64,000 nucleotides of DNA from NCBI GenBank assembly GCA_964646625.1, contig CAZYHC010000009.1, forward strand, positions 62,001 through 126,000, in the 5' to 3' direction. The notes under the pieces were generated by a model that ran no database searches, had not been told where the DNA came from, and worked only from the letters and a program-made list of their open reading frames with translations. The number at the start of each line of letters is the position of its first letter. Within the stretch, counting starts at the first letter, position 1. Position numbers and translations under genes: made by a program. Positions 9,154 to 16,977 of this stretch are shown in pieces. The stretch comes from DAOULT01 sp964646625. GTDB taxonomy: Bacteria > Chloroflexota > Anaerolineae > CAZYHC01.

Positions 9154-9480
9154 GGCCGGGCGGCCAGCAGGTGGCTAGAGTATAGACGCTCGCTGAGCGC
9201 TGGAAAGCAGGTGGCCTCCCAGGGTTCAATGGCGCAGGAAGGGTCTTCCCTGGGGGGCCACCGGGTTCCAGTTGAGCCAGAACTCGGTGGCAGGGCCAGA
9301 CGAGCCGGTAACTGGTTACGTCTATGCCTGCCGCGAAGTCAAATCTGCGATTCCCACCAGCTTTATCTCCCGCGAGGAGTTGGGACGGCTGGTACAAATG
9401 CAGGCTCAATATTTACCGGCAGCGCTTTCTACCCGGTATCCCGCTGATGGGGGTCGCCCTGTATCGACGGAGATCGTGCT
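9154..9480 (+). other. Intergenic stretch without a recognisable gene
   Basis: 327 bases. Short frames exist (about 60-108 codons) but none has a good ribosome site together with a family-like sequence. The only clear structure is the long hairpin at 9200-9271. No consensus promoter was seen before the following permease genes. Confidence 0.6.
9200..9271 (+). terminator. Long hairpin after the CUT2 operon
   Basis: GGTGGCCTCCCAGGG (9210-9224) pairs with CCCTGGGGGGCCACC (9245-9259) over 15 positions with one G-U; outer arms CTGGAA (9200-9205) and TTCCAG (9266-9271) extend it, and GGAAG/CTTCC forms an inner loop. There is no U-tract, so it may stabilise the 3' end of the mRNA rather than terminate by itself. 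Confidence 0.5.
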
Positions 9481-10404
9481 ATGGCAGAAAGAAAAGTCTC
9501 CAGTAGCCGGGCATCTTTTGCCTGGCTCAATATCGCCTCTGAAACCCGTCTCAAGTATCTGTTGCTTGCGCCCTGTATCCTGTATCTCCTGGGCATAGGA
9601 GTTTTCCCCCTTCTTTATTCAGCCCGCCTGCTTTTTTACGACTGGAATATAAGCGCCCGCCGGGGCCAGGTCTTTGTGGGGCTCGGGAACTTTGTGAGAC
9701 TGGCTGAGGACAGAATGTTCCGGGACACTTTGAGCAACACGGTTATCTTTGTGGTGGCGGCCGTCAGCCTGGAGTTTGTGCTCGGTTTTGGGCTGGCTCT
9801 GCTCCTCAACCGCCAGATCAAGGGGCAGGGCATCTTCCGCATAATCTTTCTCATGCCCATGATGGCTTCTCCGGTGGCCGTGGGCTATACCTGGCGGATG
9901 CTTTATCATGTGGCCAATGGCCCTTTGAATCACTTCCTGAGCCTGGTGGGGTTACCCCCTGCTTTCTGGACGAGCGATATTTCTACCGCCTTGCCTTCTG
10001 TGATTCTGATCGACGTCTGGCAGTGGACCCCCTTTGTGTTCGTTATCTTGCTGGCCGGGCTCCAATCGCTGCCCAGGGAGCCTTACGAGGCGGCCATTGT
10101 GGACGGCGCCAATAGCTGGCAGATTTTCAGGTACATCACCATCCCTTTGCTGAGTCCGGTTATGGCGCTGGCCGTCTTGCTGAGAGCGGTTGAGGCGGTC
10201 AAGATTTTCGATGTCATTTTCGTTACTACGGCCGGTGGCCCTGGCAGCGCCACCGAAACCGTCACCATGTACGCCCGCATGGTGGGGATGAAACAGTTCA
10301 ACCTGGGCTACGGTTCGACGGTTTCTTATACTTTGCTCATCGTGTCGATTATCATTTTCACCTTTCTGATCCGCTTCCTGCGCCGTGAACGGGAATTTGA
10401 GTGA
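9481..10404 (+). CDS. Carbohydrate ABC importer permease, MalF/UgpA type
   Basis: A 307-residue CUT1-family inner-membrane subunit with six predicted helices. The cytoplasmic EAA loop that docks the ATPase is present (EAAIVDGANSWQIFRYITIP, near residue 201). It is followed by the MalG-type partner with overlapping ends, and the binding protein lies at 12964. No cognate ATPase is encoded in the window, so a shared MsmX/MalK-like ATPase elsewhere is expected. Confidence 0.93.
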   Translation: MAERKVSSSRASFAWLNIASETRLKYLLLAPCILYLLGIGVFPLLYSARLLFYDWNISARRGQVFVGLGNFVRLAEDRMFRDTLSNTVIFVVAAVSLEFVLGFGLALLLNRQIKGQGIFRIIFLMPMMASPVAVGYTWRMLYHVANGPLNHFLSLVGLPPAFWTSDISTALPSVILIDVWQWTPFVFVILLAGLQSLPREPYEAAIVDGANSWQIFRYITIPLLSPVMALAVLLRAVEAVKIFDVIFVTTAGGPGSATETVTMYARMVGMKQFNLGYGSTVSYTLLIVSIIIFTFLIRFLRREREFE

Positions 10405-10426
10405 GAAGAGTGGAGGGCTGAGGGCA

Positions 10427-11317
10427 ATGGCAAAAGCGATCAGACGGCGATTGAGCACTATCTTGCTCTACATCGTGCTGGTGATTATTTCGGTGATCAT
10501 GCTTTTCCCTATTTATTGGACCTTCATCACCGCCTTCAAGGAGCCTAAAGACGTCATAACCAATCCACCCAAGTATATACCGTTTATTGATTATCAACCC
10601 AGCCTGTATGCCTGGGAAGAGTTGGGGTTTGTGGCTGGCTCTGGCGAGGAGTATCGCACCACGCCCCACAGCGCGGAGGAAATCCTGGGGGTGGCGACGA
10701 ACAGCGCCATCGCCGCTGTAGGGAGCACCTTGCTTTCTTTGATTATCGGCTGCCCGGCGGCTTACAGCCTGGCCCGCTTCCGCTTCCGGCGCTGGAAAAA
10801 CAGGGACATCGCTTTCTTCATCCTGTCGCAGCGGATGTTGCCGCCTATCGTCCTGGTGATCCCCTTTTTCATTCTGTTCAGAACTTTCAACCTTCTGGAT
10901 ACGCTGCCGGCCGTCATCCTGGCCCATAGCGTGGGCAGCATCCCTTTTGTGGTCTGGATCATGCGCGAATTCTTCCTGGACATCCCCAAAGAACTGGAGG
11001 ACAGCGCCCGCATAGACGGTTGTTCCTACCTGGGCGCTTTCCTGCGGGTGGTGTTGCCGCTTTCTACCCCCGGCATGGTGGCGGCCAGCGTGTTCACCCT
11101 CATCTTCTCCTGGAATGAGTTCCTGTTCGCCCTGACCCTCACTTTCAGCAAAGCCAGGACCATTCCCGTCCTGCTGGCCGGCCTGACGCACGGCGGCGCA
11201 CCGCTGTGGTGGGACCTGTCAGCCATGCTGCTCATCGCCATCGTGCCGGTGATCGTGTTCACCCTGTTCATCCAGCGGTACATTATTTCGGGCCTGACCT
11301 TGGGGGCGCTGAAATAG
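10427..11317 (+). CDS. Carbohydrate ABC importer permease, MalG/UgpE type
   Basis: A 296-residue second permease subunit of the CUT1 importer, six predicted helices, with EAA loop EDSARIDGCSYLGAFLRVVL. I chose ATG 10427 (GGAGGG 9 bases upstream) over an in-frame GTG at 10385 that overlaps the previous gene. The C-terminus RYIISGLTLGALK is the family ending. The next ABC gene, the binding protein, is displaced about 1.6 kb downstream by small accessory genes. Confidence 0.93.
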   Translation: MAKAIRRRLSTILLYIVLVIISVIMLFPIYWTFITAFKEPKDVITNPPKYIPFIDYQPSLYAWEELGFVAGSGEEYRTTPHSAEEILGVATNSAIAAVGSTLLSLIIGCPAAYSLARFRFRRWKNRDIAFFILSQRMLPPIVLVIPFFILFRTFNLLDTLPAVILAHSVGSIPFVVWIMREFFLDIPKELEDSARIDGCSYLGAFLRVVLPLSTPGMVAASVFTLIFSWNEFLFALTLTFSKARTIPVLLAGLTHGGAPLWWDLSAMLLIAIVPVIVFTLFIQRYIISGLTLGALK

Positions 11318-11348
11318 ATTCGCCTGCAAGTATGACGGAGGGATTAAT

Positions 11349-11741
11349 ATGGGCAAAGTGATTGAGAAGGTCAAGCTGACGAACCTCTTTGACCCTACAA
11401 AGTGGGCTGAGGTTGAAGCAGTCATTGATACTGGAGCAACGATGCTTGTCTTACCTCAATCTGTTGTAGATGAACTTGGGCTGAAGAAAATAGGGGATAG
11501 GAAAGTAAAATATGCAAATAACCAGACTCAGGTGAAACCAGTTTACAGAGGTGTTATCTTGGGCATTAAAGGGAGAGATGGCATTTTCGACGTATTGGCA
11601 GAAGTTGAGGGTTCAGAACCCCTGGTTGGTCAGATAGTCTTAGAGGCTTTAGACCTCGTTGTCGATCTGACCACGAAGACAATTGCACCCAATCCAAGAT
11701 CCCCAGATATGCCTATGGTTGAAATACTCATGGCAAGGTGA
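11349..11741 (+). CDS. Retropepsin-like (clan AA) aspartic protease family protein
   Basis: 130 residues. The catalytic-type motif DTGATMLVLP (near 27-36) followed by a hydrophobic ELGL segment is the hallmark of single-domain clan AA aspartyl proteases, which act as homodimers. A later GQIVLEALDLVVD segment fits the conserved strand of the family. Function in bacteria is largely unknown. Base composition is visibly more AT-rich than the flanking ABC genes. It begins an accessory block inserted between the permeases and their binding protein. Confidence 0.75.
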   Translation: MGKVIEKVKLTNLFDPTKWAEVEAVIDTGATMLVLPQSVVDELGLKKIGDRKVKYANNQTQVKPVYRGVILGIKGRDGIFDVLAEVEGSEPLVGQIVLEALDLVVDLTTKTIAPNPRSPDMPMVEILMAR

Positions 11742-11849
11742 TAGGTTTCGTGATATGGAACCGTATCTGGACGGGGCAATCTTCACAGACAGAACTGAAC
11801 AAGTTGTGTGCAATTGGACTTTGGCGAGAAAGATAAGGAGACTAGACAG

Positions 11850-12230
11850 ATGACCGAAGGAGCGAGAAAAGAGCTATCGGAAATAATAGACGCAATAGCC
11901 GACCTGGCTAGAAAAAGCCACGAAATCCGAAAAGAAGAAATGAAGATACGGGACAGAACCAGCGTGATCCGTGCCAAACTCCTCATAGATATTGCGACGG
12001 CTAAAGACGAAAGGGGGAAGCCGATATACTCAAACCAACATCTGAGGGAAGCTGCACTGACTTTGGGACTGGACGAGAATGAAGAGTATAAGAGATTGAG
12101 AGAAAGATTGCGGGAACTGGATGACGAAGATCGAGTTTTAGCCATCGAGCATAGAAGATTGCTAGACCGAAGGACGCTTCTGATGATAGAGATGGGCTTG
12201 GAAAGCCCGCCTTTGTCCGACGACGCATGA
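11850..12230 (+). CDS. Small charged helical protein of unknown function
   Basis: 126 residues, rich in Glu, Arg, Lys and Leu with long predicted helices (coiled coil likely over residues 5-45 and 75-115). A central segment GKPIYSNQHLREAALTLGL looks like a conserved turn. I do not recognise the family; similar helical proteins occur on mobile elements as accessory genes. The ATG at 11850 is preferred over a GTG at 11808 because AAGGAG lies 9 bases upstream. AT-rich like its upstream neighbour. Confidence 0.6.
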   Translation: MTEGARKELSEIIDAIADLARKSHEIRKEEMKIRDRTSVIRAKLLIDIATAKDERGKPIYSNQHLREAALTLGLDENEEYKRLRERLRELDDEDRVLAIEHRRLLDRRTLLMIEMGLESPPLSDDA

Positions 12231-12386
12231 CGGCAAGTTAGCTTCGCCAAATCGCGCCCGCTTTGGTCGCGTGACTTTGGCGGTCCGTGCCCGTTAGCCA
12301 CCATTGGCCGCTCAAAACAGCAGAGGTGCTGTACGAGAAAAGGTGGCAGAAGCAACGCAGGCTAAGTGAGGAAAGAGAGGTTAAGG

Positions 12387-12617
12387 ATGAATAGCCGATT
12401 AACCAGTGAGTTGCTTGCCTTTGAAGCCGATCACGTATGGGTAAGCGAAAATCTGGAAACGCTTCTGGAGGAGTATGCCGATCAGTGGATCGCTGTCAAG
12501 GATAAAAAAGTGATTGCCAGTGATCCCGCTCTGGCAGGACTGCTATCGAAGCTGTCAGAACCGGCCCACACATGTGTTGAATTCATTACCCGTGAACCTT
12601 TAGAGATGGTGCTATGA
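12387..12617 (+). CDS. DUF5678-type small protein
   Basis: 76 residues. The sequence QWIAVKDKKVIASDP followed by LSKLSEPAHTCVEFITREPLEM is the conserved core of DUF5678 proteins. These commonly sit directly upstream of a retropepsin-like gene, as here. ATG 12387 has AGAGG 6 bases upstream; an earlier GTG at 12366 is less likely. Its stop overlaps the start of the next, truncated gene (ATGA at 12614). Molecular role unknown. Confidence 0.75.
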   Translation: MNSRLTSELLAFEADHVWVSENLETLLEEYADQWIAVKDKKVIASDPALAGLLSKLSEPAHTCVEFITREPLEMVL

Positions 12618-12787
12618 TCGTTCGAGGCCGTTTCATCGGAGATGCACCGTATCTTGCCGTTCATCTTCGGTCGGCACACTTTCAAGGATTGGTCTGGCTC
12701 TTAGCCGATACAGGTTTGCTTCTCATGCGATTATCAGGCTGGGAGCGTACAGCTAGAGAGGTGATAAAGCAGACTGGCTTTGGCTAA
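12614..12787 (+). pseudogene. Truncated retropepsin-like aspartic protease
   Basis: 57 codons overlapping DUF5678 by ATGA. The N-terminus MIVRGRFIGDAPYLAVHL and the strand LVWLLADTG reach the catalytic Asp-Thr-Gly, but the rest of the roughly 120-residue domain is missing and the tail after DTG is unrelated. It cannot form the protease fold, so it is a broken partner gene. The full-length homologue at 11349 is a different copy, not the missing part. Confidence 0.6.
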
Positions 12788-12805
12788 CACGGTGTTTGTG
12801 GGAAG

Positions 12806-12825
12806 CTACCTAATTACATAGGTAG
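12806..12825 (+). other. Small hairpin CTACCTA / TAGGTAG
   Basis: Seven-base stem with a 6-base loop in the gap before the binding-protein gene. There is no U-tract; role unclear. Confidence 0.35.
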
Positions 12826-12963
12826 GCCCTGGGGGAAGGAGGTGATGTGCAGGCGAGAGAAAAGAAGGCAGGCCAATCTTCTGGCCTACAGGCGTAGCGT
12901 AGCAGCATAGCATCGTGGCATTGAGTAAACTATACTTACTATTTACCAAAGGAGGTAAGAGAG

Positions 12964-14457
12964 ATGAAACGGTTGTTAGCTTTGCTGACAGTGATGGTCG
13001 TGCTCGTGCCCCTGCTGGTGACGCCAGCCACGGCCCAAGGCCCCTTTGAGGGCGTGAAATTAGTGGTCACCACCCAAACCGGCCCCTACATCGCCGGGCC
13101 TATGATCCAGCACGGGCCGGCGTGGACGGAGATGACGGGAGGAGAGGTGGAGGTCGTGGAGACACCCTACGGGGAGCTCTACGAGAAGATTATGACCTCC
13201 TTCATAACCGGGGCGGCTGCCTACGACATCATCGTAGTGTCCGCCACCTGGTTGCCGGACTTTACCCCCTATCTGATCACCCTCGACGATTACATCGCCA
13301 ATCCGGAGACCGACCCGGCCTGGGAGGACATCATGCCCGCCTTCCGCGAGCAGATCGTATCTTGGGCTGGCAACGTCTATGCCCTGCCGTTCGATGGCGA
13401 TACCCATTCCCTGTTCTATCGCCGCGACATCTTCGAGAACGAGGAGAACCAGGCCAAGTTCAAGGAGAAATATGGGTACGACCTCCAGGTGCCGGACACC
13501 TTCGACCAGCTTTGGGACGTGGCCGAGTTCTTCACCGGCTGGGACTGGAGCGGCGACGGCCAGGATGATTTCGGTTGGGCGCAGCCCATGAGTCGTGGCA
13601 CCCAGTCCCACTGGTGGTTCTGGAACTTCACCTCGGCCTTCAGCGTCCTGCCGGGCAAGCCGGATAAGTACCACGGCGTCCTCTACTTCGATCCTGAGAC
13701 CATGGAGCCGCTTATCAACCAGGAGGGCTTCGTCAAAGGCTTGACCCTTTACCGGGATATGGGCAAGTTCGGTCCTCCGGGCATGCTTGGCTGGGATGTC
13801 TCTCAGATCCGCGCCAGCGCCCCCGCCGGCAATATCGCCATGTGGATGGAGTGGGGCTCCTTCCCCGGCCTGTGCGAAGACCCCAAAGCGGCGGCCCCGG
13901 AGATGATCGGCAACTGCGGTACGACCATACGGCCCGGGGCTACGGAAGTCTGGGACCGCGAGGCGCAGTCCTGGGTGAAAATGGAGGAAGTTAACTACGT
14001 GCCTGTCCTCTGCTTCGGGGGCTGGGTGGCAGCCATTGCCCAGACCTGCGAGAATAAAGATGCGGCCTACGACTTCATCAAGTTCATGTCCAGCCCGGAG
14101 ATCAGCATGAAGGATGTAACCGTCGCTGACTCCGGCTACAACGTCTATCGCTTCTCCCACGCCGAAAACATAGACGCCTGGGTGGAGGCTGGTTTTGGGG
14201 AGCAGGACGCCAGGGAGTACCTGGCCGCCGTCCAGGCCGATATGGAGAACCCCAACGTCATGACCGACCTGCGTATTCCTGGCAAGCCGGAGTACGTGGA
14301 TACCGTGCTCGACCTGTACGTCTCCAAGGCCCTGGCCGGAGAGATGGAACCCAAAGAGGCCCTCGATACTATCTACGACGAATGGGAGAAAATCACCGAG
14401 CGGCTGGGCCGGGAAGAGCAGTTGAAGGCCTATCGCACCATGCTGGGCCTGGAATAG
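12964..14457 (+). CDS. Extracellular carbohydrate-binding protein of the CUT1 importer
   Basis: 497 residues, family-1 solute-binding protein (MalE/UgpB-like). Residues 1-25 form a Sec signal peptide ending ATAQ; no lipobox. GG-rich and aromatic segments of the type-II periplasmic binding fold follow (for example YALPFDGDTHSLFYRRDIF near 139). It starts 4 bases after GGAGGTAAGAGAG. Presumed partner of the permeases at 9481-11317. The large size suits oligosaccharides or glycosides. A strong hairpin after its stop may keep its message more abundant than that of downstream genes. Confidence 0.9.
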   Translation: MKRLLALLTVMVVLVPLLVTPATAQGPFEGVKLVVTTQTGPYIAGPMIQHGPAWTEMTGGEVEVVETPYGELYEKIMTSFITGAAAYDIIVVSATWLPDFTPYLITLDDYIANPETDPAWEDIMPAFREQIVSWAGNVYALPFDGDTHSLFYRRDIFENEENQAKFKEKYGYDLQVPDTFDQLWDVAEFFTGWDWSGDGQDDFGWAQPMSRGTQSHWWFWNFTSAFSVLPGKPDKYHGVLYFDPETMEPLINQEGFVKGLTLYRDMGKFGPPGMLGWDVSQIRASAPAGNIAMWMEWGSFPGLCEDPKAAAPEMIGNCGTTIRPGATEVWDREAQSWVKMEEVNYVPVLCFGGWVAAIAQTCENKDAAYDFIKFMSSPEISMKDVTVADSGYNVYRFSHAENIDAWVEAGFGEQDAREYLAAVQADMENPNVMTDLRIPGKPEYVDTVLDLYVSKALAGEMEPKEALDTIYDEWEKITERLGREEQLKAYRTMLGLE

Positions 14458-14498
14458 AGACAAAGCCCGGCAACAAGGAAGCCTTAGTGTAACTCAGA

Positions 14499-14530
14499 CC
14501 CTCCAGGCCCCACGTGGGCCTGGAGGGGCC
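14499..14530 (+). terminator. Strong hairpin after the binding-protein gene
   Basis: CCCTCCAGGCCC (14499-14510) pairs perfectly with GGGCCTGGAGGG (14516-14527) around CACGT; TTATT follows a few bases later. This is a partial terminator or 3' stabiliser between the binding protein and the UroD-family gene. Confidence 0.65.
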
Positions 14531-14576
14531 TTATTGACGGTAAAGCACTTATAGTTCTGATACAAGGAGTTTCGTA

Positions 14577-15719
14577 ATGAACAGTAGAGAGAGAGTCCTG
14601 CTGGCCCTGGATCATACGGAGCCGGACCGGGTGCCTATTGACTTCGGTGGAATCGTTACCTCCATGCATCACGAGGCCCACCGCCGGCTTCTGGAGTACC
14701 TGGGGATGCCCCCTTACGAGGCCCCCATCCAGGATATGTTCCAGCAGATTGTGTACCCGGCCCCGGCTCTCAAAGAGGTGTTCCACGCCGACGTGGAGAG
14801 CTTATTTGCCAACCCAGGCTCCGGCTGGGAGTTAGAGGTTGATCCGGTTACGGATACTTACGTGGACGAATGGGGAGTTCTCTATCAGCGCCCCCACGGC
14901 GGGTATTGGTACGACCTGGCCGACCATCCCCTCAAGGAAGGGACTATCGAGGAGCTGGAGCAATTTCAGTTCCCGGATCCGCGGGATCCCAACCGGGTCA
15001 AGGGCCTGGCCGATAAAGCCAGGGACCTGTTGGAGACGGACAAAGCGGTTACGATTAACAGCCCGACGGCCGGGGTTTTTGAACATTCGTACTGGTTGCG
15101 GGGTATCGAGCCCCTGTACCAAGATATGGCCTTTAACAAGAGGTACGTGGAGGCGCTGGCCGAGAGGGTGGTGGAGTGGCAGTTGGAATTCTGGGATTTT
15201 GTGCTGGATGCGGTAGGGCCTTACGTGCACGTCGTCAAGTTGGGCGACGACCTGGGAGGTCAGCATGGGCCTCTGTTCTCACCCGACCTGTATCGTGAAA
15301 TCTATAAGCCCCGGCATCGGCGCTTAACCGACCTCATCCACCGCAAGACCGAGGCCCAGGTGTTCTTCCACACCTGCGGGGCCATTTACTGGGCCATGCC
15401 CGACATCATCGAGAGCGGGATGGACATCGTTAACCCCGTCCAGGTTTCGGCCAGGGACATGGAGCCAGCCAGACTCAAACGGGAGTTCGGCCGCGACGTG
15501 GTCTTCTGGGGTGGCGGCGCAGACGCCACGAAAACGATGACCTTCGGCACGCCCGAAGACGTTAAACGGGAGGTCAAAAAGCACATCCACGATCTGGCGC
15601 CGGGCGGCGGCTTCGTCTTCGGCTCGATCCACAACATCCAGGCCGAGGTGCCGCCGGAGAACGTCGTCGCCCTCTTCGAAGCGGCCTACGAGTACGGCCA
15701 GTATCCCATCAGTGTTTAG
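14577..15719 (+). CDS. Uroporphyrinogen-decarboxylase-family protein, probable corrinoid methyltransferase
   Basis: 380 residues with the UroD/MtaA/CmuA barrel. The N-terminal SRERVLLALDHTEPDRVPIDF is the typical opening. FFHTCG near 261 supplies the His-x-Cys of the zinc site found in methyltransferase members; the third ligand position, where related proteins have Cys, reads WGGGAD here, so zinc binding may differ. It is not hemE: no heme genes are near and UroD active-site signatures are absent. The location beside a sugar importer and the corrinoid protein at 30750 suggest demethylation of a methylated substrate; this is inference. Confidence 0.78.
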   Translation: MNSRERVLLALDHTEPDRVPIDFGGIVTSMHHEAHRRLLEYLGMPPYEAPIQDMFQQIVYPAPALKEVFHADVESLFANPGSGWELEVDPVTDTYVDEWGVLYQRPHGGYWYDLADHPLKEGTIEELEQFQFPDPRDPNRVKGLADKARDLLETDKAVTINSPTAGVFEHSYWLRGIEPLYQDMAFNKRYVEALAERVVEWQLEFWDFVLDAVGPYVHVVKLGDDLGGQHGPLFSPDLYREIYKPRHRRLTDLIHRKTEAQVFFHTCGAIYWAMPDIIESGMDIVNPVQVSARDMEPARLKREFGRDVVFWGGGADATKTMTFGTPEDVKREVKKHIHDLAPGGGFVFGSIHNIQAEVPPENVVALFEAAYEYGQYPISV

Positions 15720-15800
15720 CAGCAAGCAATTAGCAACCAGACTGCTCGCTCCCAGCCCCCGCCCTCGGAGGCGTCCCAGGCGTGAGTTGGAGGCCAAAAC

Positions 15801-15818
15801 GCCCTCGGGGACGAGGGC
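15801..15818 (+). repeat. Palindrome GCCCTCG-GGGA-CGAGGGC, copy 1
   Basis: Perfect 7-base stem and 4-base loop in the gap after the UroD-family gene. The same 18 bases recur at 18237-18254. Confidence 0.6.
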
Positions 15819-15844
15819 TAAAAGCCTTTGAGCTAGACCCCAGC

Positions 15845-15874
15845 GAACTCTGCGCCCTCTGCGGTAAGAAAAAA
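15845..15874 (+). repeat. CTCTGCG-type degenerate repeat
   Basis: CTCTGCGCCCTCTGCGG then TAAGAAAAAA. It resembles 1045-1080 (CTCTGTG ... CTCTGTGG ... CTAAGAAA), suggesting a dispersed intergenic repeat family. Short and degenerate. Confidence 0.4.
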
Positions 15875-15923
15875 ATTGATAGATGAGAGAAGCTACCAGA
15901 AAATTGGGCAGGAGGATATAGTG

Positions 15924-16940
15924 ATGAGATATCGCTTTATGGGAAGAACCGGGCTGAAGGTTTCGGAGCTTTGTCTGGGCACCCAGACTTTCGGCTGGGG
16001 CGCCGACCAGGCCGCCGCTCATGCTATGGCCGACCGTTTTGTGGAAGCCGGGGGCAACTTTTTCGACACCTCCAACATTTATAACAGGGGCCAGTCCGAG
16101 ACCATGCTCGGCAACTGGCTCAAGGGCCGGGGCCACCGTTCTCAGTTCGTGATTGCCACCAAGGTCTTCTTCCCCACCGGCGGAGGGCCCAACGACACCG
16201 GCCTGTCGCGAAAACACATCTTTGACCAGATCGAGGCCAGCCTCCGCCGTTTGCAGACCGACTACGTAGACCTGTATCAGACCCATTGTTGGGACGCCTC
16301 CACGCCATTGGAGGAAACGTTGCGGACCTTGGACGACCTGGTGCGGGCCGGGAAGGTACGGTACATCGGGGCCTCGAACTACGTCCCTTCCCACCTGACC
16401 CGGGCGATCATGCTCAGCGAGATGCACGGCTGGGCCCGCTTCGACTGCTTGCAGGCGGAGTACAGCCTGTTGGTGCGCAGCACGGAGTGGGAACTGTTGC
16501 CCCTCTGTCGCTCCCAGGGAATAGGAGTGATCTGCTGGTCGCCCCTGGCAGGAGGCTGGCTGACGGGCAAGTATCGGCGCAGCCAGCCCCCTCCACCTGA
16601 CAGCCGCGTGGGCCGGGCAGACCGCTGGGATGACCTGCCAGAACAGCGAGAAAGTGAGCGCACCTGGCAGATAATAGACACCTTGATTGAGATCGGCGAG
16701 GGGCGGGGCAAAACCCCGGCGCAGGTGGCCCTTAACTGGCTGCTCCAGCAGCCCGGCGTCACCGCCCCCATCTTCGGGGCCCGCACCCTGGCACAACTGG
16801 AACAGAATCTAGGCAGCGCGGGCTGGGCGCTCTCCGCGGAAGAGATAGCCAGGCTCAATGCTGCCAGCGAAATCCCGCTCCCTTCCCCCTACAACTTCGT
16901 CGCCAGATACACGCGGACGCGGGATGGAGATCGAGATTGA
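15924..16940 (+). CDS. Aldo/keto reductase
   Basis: NADPH-dependent reductase of sugar or other carbonyls, 338 residues, (beta/alpha)8 barrel. Catalytic tetrad visible: Asp and Tyr in FDTSNIYNRGQSE (near 51-63), Lys in VIATKVF (near 81) and His in YQTHCWD (near 117). The motif GKVRYIGASNY near 146 is typical. ATG 15924 follows GGAGG by 8 bases. It precedes the KDG-type kinase by 37 bases and is probably co-transcribed. Confidence 0.9.
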   Translation: MRYRFMGRTGLKVSELCLGTQTFGWGADQAAAHAMADRFVEAGGNFFDTSNIYNRGQSETMLGNWLKGRGHRSQFVIATKVFFPTGGGPNDTGLSRKHIFDQIEASLRRLQTDYVDLYQTHCWDASTPLEETLRTLDDLVRAGKVRYIGASNYVPSHLTRAIMLSEMHGWARFDCLQAEYSLLVRSTEWELLPLCRSQGIGVICWSPLAGGWLTGKYRRSQPPPPDSRVGRADRWDDLPEQRESERTWQIIDTLIEIGEGRGKTPAQVALNWLLQQPGVTAPIFGARTLAQLEQNLGSAGWALSAEEIARLNAASEIPLPSPYNFVARYTRTRDGDRD

Positions 16941-16977
16941 GCGGACAAAGATTCGTGTTGGAAGAAAGGAGGACGAG

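Noticed and set aside
9211..9598. Small genes between the two importers
   Set aside because: Several overlapping short frames, none with a family-like sequence, and they coincide with a long hairpin or run into the permease gene.
12231..12386. Gene remnant encoding a short charged helix before DUF5678
   Set aside because: A frame of about 28 codons can be read near 12306-12389 but it has no start codon with a ribosome site and no recognised match.
13060..14463. 467-codon open frame on the minus strand opposite the binding protein
   Set aside because: It mirrors the real gene with signal peptide and ribosome site on the plus strand; the antisense translation shows no family motif and is a by-product of GC-rich codons.
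14577..15719. hemE (uroporphyrinogen decarboxylase of heme synthesis)
   Set aside because: Duplicated in the window, next to transporters, with a His-x-Cys metal motif and no heme genes nearby; this fits methyltransferase relatives better.
15324..16796. 490-codon minus-strand frame across two genes
   Set aside because: Spans the UroD-family and aldo/keto reductase genes and the gap between them; no recognisable sequence.
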